Positions 11,551-23,394 of a DNA stretch of 64,000 nucleotides are shown here, in pieces. The notes beneath the pieces were generated by a model, which worked only from the letters and a program-made list of their open reading frames with translations, ran no database searches and was not told the origin of the DNA. The stretch's first letter is position 1, and each line of letters begins with the position of its first letter. Origin of the DNA: Astragalus membranaceus (Eukaryota > Streptophyta > Magnoliopsida > Fabales > Fabaceae); contig CM076846.1 in assembly GCA_039519185.1 (NCBI GenBank), positions 136,621,027 through 136,685,026 on the forward strand, read 5' to 3'. The translations under genes were made by a program, and so were the position numbers.

Positions 11551-14139
11551 TGTAACATCAGCAAAATAATTGATAGAATTATTTAGATGTTAACCCAATT
11601 GAATTATTTTAGTACTTGACTGGTAAAGTTATTGAGTGCTAAAATAATTTCTTGGTTGTCATCGGATCGTTAACCGGATAATACGGACCAAGGAAGTTTT
11701 GGAATCGAAATAGGAGATTTCGATCAATATGGTAATTTGACCGCGTTACAACGTATATGTTAAATAAATATATATGTATACGTGTGTGGGTGTGAGTGAA
11801 GGAGAGAAAGAATTAATTAAAGAAAAGAAAGGAAAGAATTGAAGAAAGAAGGAAGAAAAGAAAGAATGCGAGAGAGAGAGAGAGTTACAGAGAGGAGAGA
11901 AAGGGAGAAAGGAAGAGAATGGCGTGAGGGAGAAGAGAAGAGGGAGAGAGAAGACTTCACCGAAACGACTTCCGTCCAACACGAAAAATGTTCAGCGCTA
12001 CTTCCTCTTCGATTTGGTACCAATTTCGTGACGATCAGCTCACTCTCTCTCACTTGGCCATTTTTGTGTTTTGGAGGTTTTGTGGGAAATCCGATTTTGG
12101 GTTGGTTTTGAAGGTTTAAGTTCGATTAGGAACGAACCCGAGGTGGATTGCTCGAGTATTAAAGTTCGATTGGGTGATTGGGAGCTAGTTGGGTGAGTTA
12201 GGTTGAGAAATCAAAATTATTGGGGTTATGTGTGAATAGTGTCATGGAGGTTAGAGGAGGAAGATGATGAATAGTATCTGTGGAGGATTTCGGGGAATTC
12301 GGCGTTTCGGTCAAAACAGGTTCCGTGATCGAGCGGAAAGTTTTGGAAGCGGATTTGAGCGTCGTCGGAACGGAAAGTTTAAGCGGGGAGCGTTCGTGTG
12401 GCTACTCGGTGATTTCGGCTCGATCGTGGTTCACGCTTCAAGGGTGAGTTCTACTCACGTTTAGGATTTTTGTTTTTCGGATTAATTAATTAACTGTTTT
12501 ATCGCTTTCGCTGGACTGGAATATTTCTTGATATTGTCTGTTTCGGGTTAGGAATCGATCGGAGCGAGTCTCGGGTTGTGTCGTGTTGAAATGAAATTTT
12601 TGGTGATTCGATTTCGAAAGATTTTGACTTAAAAACCGTTAATTGGAAAATATGTCGTTTTTGATACAATCCGTTTTGATTAAGATTTTGATTGATTGTT
12701 TGATGTTGATTGGGTTTGATTATATGTGTGTGAAAACTGTTTTCAATCGGAACGAGAATCGGAATTAAGCGGAATCGCGATTTTCGCGCGAAACCGCCAA
12801 AATCTGCCCTTGACAGACCCCCTGCTGTCAACCCACGCGCCGCTTGCGCGCCACGCGCCACTCGCGCGCCAATTGACAGAATTTACTGCCAGTTCGCGCG
12901 CCGCTTGCGCGCCACGCGCCACTCGCGCGCCAGTTGACAGATTTTCAGCGACCAAACACTGTTTTTCGTTTCGCGATAACTTTTGATCCGGGAATCCGAT
13001 CGAGGTGTTCTAAGATGCGTTGGAAAGCTTATTCAGAGGCCTAACTGAATATTCTATTTTTAAGGCTAAATAAATTGTTTTTGGAGTCGTAAATTGTGTC
13101 GAAAAGTGGTCAACTAGAGTGCGAGTGTGAACTTGGATTTTATAAAATGTGGATTAAAGTGTTTCATTGATTGTCTGATTTGATGGACCGTGGGTTCATA
13201 GTATTGTAGATATATATATTATATCGAGTTTGGGTGACGACCCATGTTGACATACTAGGCGGGGCAGTCATGATCCCTTACCCTAGGCTCCGTGCCATTA
13301 GGAAAAATGCTATTGGTAAGGGGGTTCACCGGGAGTTAGCGGTCACGCAGTCGGTGTTATGTTAAATTGTTTGTTGTGCGTTCACCGGGAGTTAGCAGTC
13401 ATGCAGTCGGTGTCGTACAGAGTTATAGCACGTTCACCGGGAGTTAGCGGTCACGCAGTCGGTGTTATGCTAAATTGTTTGTTGTGCGGTTCACCGGGAG
13501 TTAGCGGTCACGCAGTCGGTGCCGTACTTTGTTTGTTGTGCGGTTCACCGGGAGTTAGCAGTCATGCAGTCGGTGTCGTACTGAGTTATAGCAGATTCCC
13601 CGGGAGTTAGCGGTCACGCAGTCGGAGGAATGCTATGTGTAAAATAATGCGGTTCACCGGGAGTTAGCGGTTACGCAGTCGGTGCCGTGTTAAGTTAAAC
13701 ATGTTTTAAATTGAGCCGAGAGAGTTAGTAGGGGTCTCGGTAGAACTCACTGAGATTGTATCTCACTGTTTAAATGTTGTTGTTTTACAGAGACACAGGG
13801 ACAGCGGAAATCCAAGAGGCCCGAGTAGGTTGAGCTCGGACTGGTTGCTGATAGCCTAGCTTTATGTTTAAGCTTATTTCCCTTTTGTTGTCTGTATACT
13901 AAAACATTATGTATTTAGTGTATATCTTTCTTCCGCTTTCTTGTATGATACTGAATACTATAGATGCTGATGGTATATGGTCTGAGAACCATATTGTCTT
14001 GTTGTAAATAAGACTGTTTGGGTTTTATTCAGCGAAAAATTTATAGTGATATTCAGTGTCTAAGCAGGAAATATATCTCTGATGTGTTACTAATGTGCAC
14101 TTGGGTATTTTTAGTCAATAGAAATACCGGGGTGTTACA
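11551..14139 (+). mobile_element. 3' LTR of element A2
   Basis: The 2589-bp LTR is a near-copy of 5174-7761. Differences seen by eye include the second codon-like triplet after TGTAACATC, an A/C change in the GA-rich block, and single changes in the stem-loop array. It is followed by target duplication AGATC at 14140-14144. Confidence 0.95.
13327..13684 (+). repeat. Stem-loop tandem array in A2 3' LTR
   Basis: This is the duplicate of the array at 6949-7306, with the same seven units. The sixth, already divergent, unit has lost its closing CGGTG (CGGAG here), while the others keep both arms. Confidence 0.85.
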
Positions 14140-14144
14140 AGATC

Positions 14145-15212
14145 TGCCTTCATTTGACTCTCAAGATCAGCTGATTTGGAAAAACTCTACCGATGGTATG
14201 CTTACTTTTAAAACTGCTTATCTTTACTTCAGGCCTATTGGGCAACCTAGTAGGTGGTTCAAGAATATTTGGCGAAGTGTTATCCCTCCATCCAAGTCTC
14301 TTCTTTTGTGGCGTATCCTCCATCACCGTATGCCAATAGATGAGCAGCTCAGAAGCCGTGGCTGTGGCACTGTTTCCATGTGTAGTCTCTGTGAAGCGGA
14401 GTATGAGTCCTCCTTGCACCTTTTCTATGAGTGTTCTTTCGCTAAACAGCTTTGGGACTGGCTTAGTGGTAAGCTTTCTCTTAATATTGATGTTTCCTCC
14501 CCGGAGACGATTATTGAAGTCTGTCTGCGCCCTTGGTCTCACCAAGTGCAGGATGTTGTTTCCGCTGCTGTTATTAACGTTTTTGGGCTATTTGGCATTC
14601 TCGGAATCAGATTCGTTTTGACAACAAGAAGATCTTGCCCACTTACCTGAAAAACTTGATCATGGCAAATGTGAACATTTCTGGTAATCTCATCAAGGGC
14701 TCCACGTCTAACTCCATGCAGGACTTTGTGATTCTTAAGGATTTTTCGGTTGATTGCAAGCCTCGTAAGGCTCCTACAACTATAGAGGTTATCTGGAAGT
14801 CTCCTCCTTGCTTTTGGGTTAAGTGTAATACTGATGGCGCTGCGAGGGGTTCTCCTAGTTTAGCTACCTGTGGGGGTATCTTTCGCGACAGTAATGCTGA
14901 GTCTCTTGGCTGTTTTATGCTCCCTCTTGGTACAAATTACGCTCTTCATGCTGAGCTTGTCGGTGTAATGGTCGCCATTGAAGTGGCTTTCCGCAAAGGT
15001 TGGCATCGTTTATGGATTGAGAGTGATTCTCAGCTTGCTGTTATGGCCTTGTCGTCTCACTCCATTGTGCCTTGGAATCTCCGCAATCGTTGGTTTAATT
15101 GCATGGGTCTTCTCAAATCAATGACTGTCACTTGCACTCATATTTTTCGGGAAGGGAATCACTGCGCCGATAAGCTTGAGTCTCATGGGACCAACCTGTC
15201 TGGTTTCCAATG
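14145..15212 (+). pseudogene. LINE ORF2 C-terminus: zf-RVT and RNase H domains (broken)
   Basis: This is the C-terminal part of a plant LINE reverse transcriptase polyprotein. The frame enters from 5138-5173 and continues after A2. Residues resembling the zinc-binding RT-associated domain follow (WRILHHRMP, then CGTVSMCSLC...ESSLHLFYEC at about 14310-14440). A one-base frameshift near 14595 moves the reading to the next frame, where an RNase H of the RVT_3 type is visible at about 14820-15190 with acidic positions in CNTDGAARG, HAELVGV, IESDSQ and the final FREGNHCADKL. The polymerase half was never inserted because the copy is 5' truncated. The confident parts are the two domains; the exact frameshift position is approximate. 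Confidence 0.88.
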
Positions 15213-15474
15213 ATGGAATTCTATTCCCAAATTTATTAAGGATGATTTTATCCGTAATAGGGTTGGTCTTCCTTATTTTCGTTTCACGCATTAATGTTTG
15301 TTTGCATGGGTTTTGGTTTATGTCCCCCGGTGCTTTTTGTATTTTTGATTTTTGTTTTTTAATGAAATAGGGGGGAGTACTCTTTCCTTCTAGATGTTTT
15401 TATCCCTAGGGAGGGTTTTGCATCAGAAGGTTTTAACGAGGCTCCTTTCCTTTTTGTTTAAAAAAAAATAACAT

Positions 15475-16262
15475 GCAAGGCAAGAACTCCATTTTTGGTC
15501 AACTTGGAGCTTGAATTTCGAAAATTGGTGGATGGAAATGGAGGGAGAATCAGTTAGTGATTTTGGTGTCTATGAGTAGAGGATGAAAAATGGGAGAGAA
15601 TGGTACTAACGTTACCTACATGCATGAGGATTTGTGGATTCCTCCTCCTCTTCTCCTCCCTCTCTCTTTCTGCTTTTCATCTTTTCTGATTGTGAGGCAA
15701 ATGAGAGTGAGGGAATGTTTTTAATTCAGGTGGGGGTTTTTAAATGGTGAAAGGTCCAAAATGCCCTTGCACTCTAAAGACTCCCTTAACTCCGACTCTC
15801 TCTATTACTTCTCAATTTCTTCATATGATTGCTTTTGGGCGTGTGGGTGTGGTTGGTAAGTACTGAGCTGGAGGTAACATTTAAATGAGTGGGAAAAGAC
15901 TAAAATACCCTTACCCCTAATTCCCATTTAAATCCACTTTAATCCATCGAGCACTCATCAATTCATATAACTTAGGAATTCAACTACCATTCTCATGATC
16001 CTATCATCACTAGGACCCAATTTATTATTTCATCAAATGGTACATCTTCAACATGAGCTGAAATGGCGATTTTACCCTCGTGCTCCAATTCCCACAACAA
16101 CTCTCAGAATTCAACTAAAAATGGCGTATAATTCATATGATTAAGCAATTAAATATTGCTTTCGTGACATAGCCATATCCGAGACTCGATTTATCATTTA
16201 ATCGAATAATAGATCGTGAGTTAATTTCGTAAACCGAAATTAACGAAACTAGGGATGTTACA
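15475..16262 (-). mobile_element. Element B, left (3') LTR, inner fragment
   Basis: This stretch aligns by eye with about 21004-21824 of the right LTR of B and ends GGGATGTTACA at 16262. It continues the fragment 4797-5137 after removal of the LINE. Short indels versus the right LTR (for example a CTCTTCGCCC-containing segment near 21210 absent here) suggest an older insertion than A2. Confidence 0.85.
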
Positions 16263-18641
16263 ATCACCCCAACTTAAAAGATTTTATCCTCAAAATCGTC
16301 CAAGTCCTATTCGCATAATTCTCCTGAAAACTCGTCGACTAATCGATTTTACATTACTTTCCTATTGTACACACAATTTGTTTGGAAAAAAATCTTTCTA
16401 CCTAGGGTCGACACATATTTTCGCAATCCAATGAAGTGAAATTCCGAATATGCATACTTAGACGTAATACTATGTTGGAAAATACTCCTTAAGAGGCCCA
16501 TTCAAATCGGTAGAAAATCCCTTTTTCTTGTTCTCAAAATAAGGACATTTTGAAAACACTTTTCCTTAAAATTTTAACGAACCCCAACTTGAAATATCCT
16601 TAGTTAAAGTAGGACTTTTAATAAAATAGTACAATTACACTCAGTTTTCGAAATTGAACGTCACAAGTGAAATGAAATTCATAATTGTTTTGAAAATCTT
16701 TTGATTATACAACCACACCTCAAAGTAGTCTCACTAGGGTTAGAGTAACTTAGGTCAAGTTAGGGAAAGGATTGGGAAATACTTCGCATCATAGGGAAAA
16801 CGGAAAACATGTCTTTTAAAATTTTTCCTAAAACTCTGTTTGTGTCAAAAATTCGTTATTCCGTTCACCTCGGTTTCGTTCTCAGTCAATCCTTAACTTA
16901 ATTTAAGTAAACTACAACACCATCATCAATCAGAACAATAATGAACATCAATCATGACAATAACAGACATCAATCTCCAATCCAATCCTCAATCAAATAA
17001 CATTGATACAATTAATCCAATACTTCTTTTATTTTCATCAGAAATCAAACATATTATACCTCAGTCACATCATAAACAATCATCATGCGTCTTATTCAAG
17101 CAATACAATCATCGATTGAGAACAACATAAGTGATAGACTCATTACTTATACTTATCCGAATCATTGAATTTCTAAGATAATTGATTCCATAACTTGTGC
17201 TCAAATCAGAACAATCATTAAATCTAGCACATACTTACTCTATTGACATTCAACCAATAGATTCCTGAAAACAATTACCTCGCTCAATACTTCTGCCTTT
17301 CTTTATCGGTTAACGTATTAGCGCACTCATCTTAAACTCCGCTCTTGCGGCTGACAAAGTTTGGAACATCGCCTTTTGGTTCACTTGGAGATGCCTCTAG
17401 TGTTTTGGGTTGGATTCGTGAACAATCACTGTCCGCGAACGACTCGTAAGTGGGTAGGGTTTTAATAAATATTTTGTTTGAAGCTATTTGAACGTAAAAC
17501 AATGTCTCCACATACCCATGAGAGTCAGCTGCGTCAACTAAGCCCAAAATACTAGTAAGGGTGTCTCCCTCCTTCAAAACTTGGTCTTGGATACTTAACC
17601 GTAAAACACAGGAATCTTATTCTGGTATATGGTGTCTTGGGAACCTACTACTCATACGGCTTCTCAAAAACCAACTATCCATTTGAGATCTTCACTACTT
17701 AAACATTAAAGTATGAGGAGTTATAACAATAGCGATCTCCCTGGCGAGGCATAACTATTCCTCTAAAGGAAAAGAGGCTTACTAGAAATTTATAGACTTC
17801 ATCTTAATCATAAGGAACCGTTGATTAATCCAGGTGTAACTGGCTTCCTTTGGATTGCGTACGGAGTTGCAATAATCGTAGCATCAAAGAAACACGAAAA
17901 TCGAAGGATTCTTTTAAGGAATCAAATGGGCGCACGATTAGTGCTCCTGGTTTGATTCGGAGAACGAATTCCAACTATTTCGAACAATCCTTTGGTCCTC
18001 CATCTTTCTGAATTCCATAAACAATACAAACGAAACAATTACAACGGTCATAGTCAACCAATTCCGAACTCATCCTACCTAGAGAACAAACATTCATCAT
18101 GTAGGTAAACTGAACTTTTCCATTGACAACATTTAGCGGAATGCCTAATGGTCTAGGACTTTCATAGATTTTGACAATTTCTGAAAGGCTAAAATTACTG
18201 ATAACCATTTTCGAGAGATAGTCCTTTTTAGGACTACTAAGGATATTATCCTAACCCGGTGTCTAAGAACTTAATCTGAATAGTTGGGGAATCTTCTTCC
18301 TATTTCACATACTACTCGAGGGTTTATTTCCTACGAATGCCCATCTATTGTTCCAGGTTGTCATCTGTAGCCCTCTGCTTCTGCTGCGCACTCTGATGAA
18401 ACGAGAAGGCTAAAAATCCTTTGGTTTAGGGTTTCAGACATTATCGGGGCTGAGGCAACCAATTGTCATCATTATCAGTAATTCACATGAAACATTGAGC
18501 GGATCCTGGCCCAATACTTCACATAATATACTGAAAGGCTCTGACATTTAATTGTCTAATTCCCGAGCTGACTCGATCTAATAAACCTCCTGACCGTAAG
18601 GTCACTAAGCCCGACTAGGTCGAACAGCTCTGATACCAAAA
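16263..18641 (-). mobile_element. Internal region of element B, no recognisable retrotransposon protein
   Basis: On the minus strand this 2.4-kb segment runs from the primer site to a polypurine tract (ATCACCCCAACTT at 16263-16275 on the plus strand). I could not recognise gag, protease, RT, RNase H or integrase in any frame. The open frames at 17332-17577 and 17975-18208 have no familiar motif. The first 300 bp on the primer side match the internal region of C. It looks like a large non-coding derivative moved by another element's enzymes, or a very decayed one. Confidence 0.65.
18627..18638 (-). other. Primer binding site of B
   Basis: The minus strand reads TGGTATCAGAGC three bases from the LTR edge at 18642. 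This identifies the right LTR as the 5' LTR and the element as minus-oriented. Confidence 0.9.
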
Positions 18642-21600
18642 TGTAACACCCTAATATTTCTAACAAGTAGAAATACTAAAATGCGCAATTTAGCATACAT
18701 CAGAGATAACTTCCAGTCCCAGATATTTAACACAAACTAAAACTTCGATGAACAATCCCCAAACGGTCACCTCGATATCATAACGTAACATAAAATCACT
18801 TAAATACTTAAGTTACGAGCCTTACAACTTCTCATGTCCTAATGTTCAATATCAAAAACCAAAAGTAGCGGAAACGATTTACAAATTTAAACAATTACAA
18901 GTCATAAACTCGAGATACAAAAACTAGGGAAATAAAGTGAAGACAAAAGCTAAGTCTTCAGGCTCTCCATAAAGCCTCATCTAACCCTGCTTTCTCGCTT
19001 TGTTCTTTCCCTGCGTATCTGTAAAACATCAACATATAAGGGGTGAGATTACAAATCTCAGTAAGTCCTATCGAGACCCCTTACTACACACTCGCGGTTC
19101 TTTTACTATCTTCAAACAATCGTAGCTCACAAGGATACTACGTGCATAAAGATTTTCCAGACATGTCATAGTACATCTCCGGTAATTACTAAGCTTTTAC
19201 CGTCGAACCTCTCCACTAGCTTACACTAGCTTCAAACCTCGTGAGGCCTAGGTTCTAGGGCTCATGACTTCCCCTCCCCTAGTATACTAATTAACTGGAT
19301 CGTCACCCGCGCTTTGATATAATTTATATATCTTAACCTTGTTTGAACATTTAGTTCCATGAATAAACAGTCGCTTGAACATTTAGTTCCATGAATAAAT
19401 AGTCGCTTGAATATTTAGTTCCATGAATAAATATAACACATGTTCCCTCACGTGTACTACTTTACCGTTTTTGAAACAATTTTGACTTTCAAAAACAATT
19501 CACTTTAAACCTTGCAATCATGTTCAAAAACAGAGCATCATTGGTTCCATGACATGAGGGATGGTTGGGAAGAAGATTAGAAGAGGTTTGGAATGGAAAG
19601 GAGCGACGAAACAAGAATTTTTTACCTTGAACCCGAACCCCACGCACGGTCCGTGCCCTAGGGGCGCATGACCCGTGCGTGTTGCATCATTTTAACCGCC
19701 CAACACCGAAGCTGGCGCACAATTCGTGGCGCAGGGGCGCACGGTCCGCGTGCTCTTTTCAGTACACCAAAATAAATCCGTTTCTCTCGTTTCGCTTCTC
19801 CGTTCGTGTCCAATCCGTATTCCGATCAAAATCCAACCTCAAAACAGATAATACCAGACAATATTCCAGTCCAAACAATATCATTAAATCACAATGCATC
19901 AACAATCGATCGTTCCATAGTTCCAAATACTAGTTTTTATAAAATAACTGTTTTCGACTCAAAATCTTTTGAAATAACGAAACATTCACGAAATCAGTCA
20001 CATAACATTCATTTCAGAACGAGATTAATCTTAAGCGTGAGTAGAACTCACTATTTCAGCCTCAAACAACATTCAAGCAATCACATAGTCACCAATCAAT
20101 CAATCGTTCATAACCAAACACATTTTCGCAATTACTGTTTTCGTAAAACAACGGCTTTCAACGAAATCGAACGAAACGAAGAACAAACCATATTATCAGT
20201 CACATCCAAGGTTGACACAATAAAATTGAAAACCCTAAGCGAGTATGGAACTCACCAATCGTGATGAAAATCACGAACAATGGAGACTCCACGAAATGCA
20301 AGCGACAATGTAATAAATCGAGCTATCCCCGAATGTTCACCTACCTTCCAACGAATACAAAATCGATCCTGAACGAACCCCAAACGTGTCCAACTACGGA
20401 AGCATACCCAAATGCATCTTAATCAACAATGTCATTTCCGTTCTACTCCAATCTAATCCCGACTCTTAGAAACGCAACAATTAATTCCAAAATCGGTTTG
20501 ACAGCATCTGTAAGCTGTTTTGCAATAGACATAACTAATTCAATTCTTAACCAAAACTATCCATATGGTTCAAGTCCCACACTAATATGATGAGTATTTA
20601 GGAAGTTACTGCTAAAATACATAGATTGGTTAAAAATCGGTACTGTTACAAAAGTAAAACTTGTAACTAATTGTTCTCCCTCAATACTCAGTCAAATAAG
20701 GTGGTTCTCGTGCGAAATATGAAGGGTTTTAAGTCTAGTTTCCGAAGAAATTAGAATGGACTTCATATGAGTTTTACAGAGATAGTTATAAAGAAGATAC
20801 CAAAGGTAGTGAAAGCTGTTTCTGTGCAGGAATGCTGTGTACTATGAGAAACCTATTTCCAAGGCCTTGAACTCCATTCAAATTCGACCCCAAGCTCCTA
20901 AACTTCACTTGCAGGTTCTGAAACTACAATGTAGGTAGAGAATGTGCTTCCAAATCTAGCTTTGAACCTCCTAGAAACTTATGCTAGCCTCAAGTATCCC
21001 AAAAATAACATGCAAGGCAAGAACTCCATTTTTGGTCAACTTGGAGCTCGAATTTCGAAAATGGTGGATGGAAATGGAGGGAGAATCAGTTAGTGATTTT
21101 TGTGTCTATGAGTAGAGGATGTAAAATGGGAGAGAATGGTACTAACATTACCTACATGCATGAGGATTTGTGGATTCCTCCTCCCCTTCTTCTCCATCTC
21201 TCTCTTCGCCCTCTCCTCCCTCTCTCTTTCTGGTTTTCAGCTTTTCTTATTGTGAGGCAAATGAGAGTGAGGGAATGTTTATAATTCAGCTAAGGGGTTT
21301 TTAAAATGGTGAAGGGTCCAAAATGCCCTTGCACTCTAAACACTCCCTTAACTCCAACTCTCTCTATTACTTCTCAATTTCTACATATGATTGCTTTTGG
21401 GAGTGTGGGTGTGGTTGGTTAATACTGAGCTGGAGGTAACATTTAAATGAGTTGGAAAAGACTAAAATGCCCTTACCCCTATTTCTCATTTAAATCCACT
21501 TTAATCCATCGAGCACTCATCAATTCATATAACTTAGGAATTCAACTACCATTCCCATGATCCTATCATGACTAGGACCCAAATTTTTATTTCGTCAAAT

Positions 21601-21824
21601 TGAACATCTTCAACATGAGTCAAAATGACGATTTTACCTTTGTGCTCCCATTCCCACAACAACTCTTAGAATTCAACTAAAAATGGCATATAATTCATAT
21701 GATTGAGCAAATAAATATTGCTTTTGCGACATAACAATATCCGAGACTCGATTTATCATTTAATCGAATAATAGATCGTGAGTTAATTTCGTAAACCGAA
21801 ATTAAAAAAACAAGGGATGTTACA
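18642..21824 (-). mobile_element. 5' LTR of element B (complete)
   Basis: The 3183-bp LTR runs TGTAACACCCTAATATTT to GGGATGTTACA in plus coordinates. It contains CpG-rich palindromes (19644-19760), a single hairpin CGGTAA/TTACCG (19180-19202), and three direct copies of about 30 bp with core ACATTTAGTTCCATGAATAA at about 19350-19435. It was inserted into the 5' LTR of C; the matching empty site is near 24780 in the other LTR of C. Confidence 0.88.
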
Positions 21825-22727
21825 TTGATTGTGACTGAAATAATGATGTTTGGATTGAATTGTAATGTTTCCCTAAGTCATGTTAATGAACGTTAGTAAC
21901 CACGAGTGAGGTCATGCTAATTGTTTAAATGGACTAAATGTCCCTTGAGGTTATAATAAAGAGGTTGAGGTTATGCTATGTTTATGTCAAGTAAAAGAGA
22001 CGGCCCAATGTGGGTGTATATTTATATAAATTATATAAATTGAGGACTAGGGAAACGACCCTATTGAGGTTAGTGTACTAGGGGAGGGGAAGTGATGAGC
22101 CCTATGAACCTAGGCCCCATGAGGGATCCCTGATAGAAAATGGTCAGTGGAATGGGTTCACCGGGATTTTTATAGAATAATGAACGGTGATATGCTAAGC
22201 AATATAAAAATAGGTTTCACATAGTCGCTTATTAGGGCTACGCGTTAAAAAGAGGCGTAAAGAACCGAGAGAGTTAGTAAGGGGTCTCGATAGAACTCAC
22301 TGAGATAATGTTTATCTCACCCTTCATGTTTTGTGGTTTTTCAGAGAAACAGAAAAAGTTAAAGGCGATGAGGCATTGCTACGGCGCGACCTAAAGGAGA
22401 TGTTGAAGTTTTAATTCTATATGTTTATGTAATTTTTTCTTGTCAGATTTGTATTTTCGATTGTACGACTTATAATTGTTAAAAGTTTTAACTCGCTTCC
22501 GCAACTTTCGTTCTTGATATTGAACACTAGGACATGAGAAGTTTGTAAGGCACGTAATTCAAGTAGTTAAGTAAATTATGTTAAGTTATGCAAATGAAGT
22601 GACCGTTTGATGATTATTCATCGAAGATTTTAGTTTGTGTTCAATATCTGAGACAGGAAGTTATCTCTGATGTATGTTATGCTGTATATCTTGGTATTTT
22701 CTATGTAAGAAAACCCGGGGTGTTACA
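21825..22727 (+). mobile_element. 5' LTR of element C, 3' remnant
   Basis: This matches 24780-25641 in the 3' LTR of C and ends GGGGTGTTACA. The first part of the LTR lies on the other side of B, outside the window. It contains two hairpins, TCACCG/CGGTGA (22158-22190) and CATAG/CTACG (22220-22242). Confidence 0.87.
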
Positions 22728-22730
22728 TTA

Positions 22731-22742
22731 TGGTATCAGAGC
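22731..22742 (+). other. Primer binding site of C
   Basis: TGGTATCAGAGC occurs three bases after the LTR end at 22727 and sets plus orientation. Confidence 0.9.
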
Positions 22743-23394
22743 AGTTCGACCTAGTCGGGCTTAGTGACCTTACAGTCAAGAGGATATTAGATCGAGTCAG
22801 TTAGGGACTTATACTATTAAATGTCAGAACCTTTCAGTATATTATGTGAAGTATTGAGTCAGGATCCGCTCAGTGTTTCATGTGAGTTATTGAGAATGAT
22901 GACTATTGGTTGTCTTAGCCCCGAAAATGTTCGAAACCCTAAACCATAGGATTTCTAGCCTTCTCGTTTCATCAGAGCGTGCAGTAGAAGCAGAGGGCTA
23001 TAGATGATATTCCGGAACAATAGATGGGCATCCGTGATGGTTCGAGGAAGCTGTGGGCAACCGTCTAGTTCTTGAAACCAATTCAGCCATAGGATCATAT
23101 AGAGAGTATAGGTTACATTAAGTATGGATGGAAAATTGATTGCATTACAGAGAGAAACCACTTTTAAAAAATAGATCTGTTTCTTTTCTTAAACTCTTTG
23201 ATGCGATCATGATTTCCTTCGATCGTTAATGTGCGGTATGGTCAATCCAAGTTGGGGTGAATCCCTTTAAGTGTCTAAGAAGAGAAGTCAGGGTTTGACT
23301 TTTGAGATGGCATGAAGATAGATGAAGCTTTAGGATAGTAACCATTGAGTAACTTGAACGATTTTGAGGACAAAATCTTTCAAGTTGGGGTGAT
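22743..23394 (+). mobile_element. Internal region of element C, about 0.65 kb, non-coding
   Basis: There is no gag or pol. The primer-side part matches, in reverse, the B internal region around 18335-18600, and the far side ends with GAGGACAAAATCTTTCAAG and the polypurine tract AAGTTGGGGTGAT. C therefore keeps only the ends needed for replication. Its LTRs closely resemble those of G, so it may be an internal-deletion derivative of that family. Confidence 0.75.

Larger units (their letters stand above)
5174..14139 (+). mobile_element. Element A2: complete but coding-dead Ty3/gypsy (Tekay-like) element
   Basis: The 8966-bp element has 5' LTR 5174-7761, primer site, internal region and 3' LTR 11551-14139. 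The 5-bp duplication AGATC at 5169-5173 and 14140-14144 exactly flanks it. It lies within the LINE frame. By eye I count about 14 differences between its two LTRs (roughly 0.5%), so insertion was recent, yet the internal gag-pol is heavily decayed. Confidence 0.95.
5138..15463 (+). mobile_element. 5'-truncated LINE, split by element A2
   Basis: The non-LTR element is about 1.36 kb once A2 is removed (5138-5168 plus 14140-15463). It ends in an A-run at 15461-15468 and is bounded by an 11-bp target duplication, AAAAATAACAT, at 5127-5137 and 15464-15474. The uninterrupted site survives in the right LTR of B near 21003. A-tail, 5' truncation and a long target duplication are the usual marks of target-primed reverse transcription. 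Only the C-terminal part of the ORF2 protein was inserted. Confidence 0.9.

Noticed and set aside
14018..14650. A 210-codon gene starting at 14018
   Set aside because: Its first 40 codons are LTR sequence of A2; only the part from 14140 is LINE protein, so the apparent start is chimeric.
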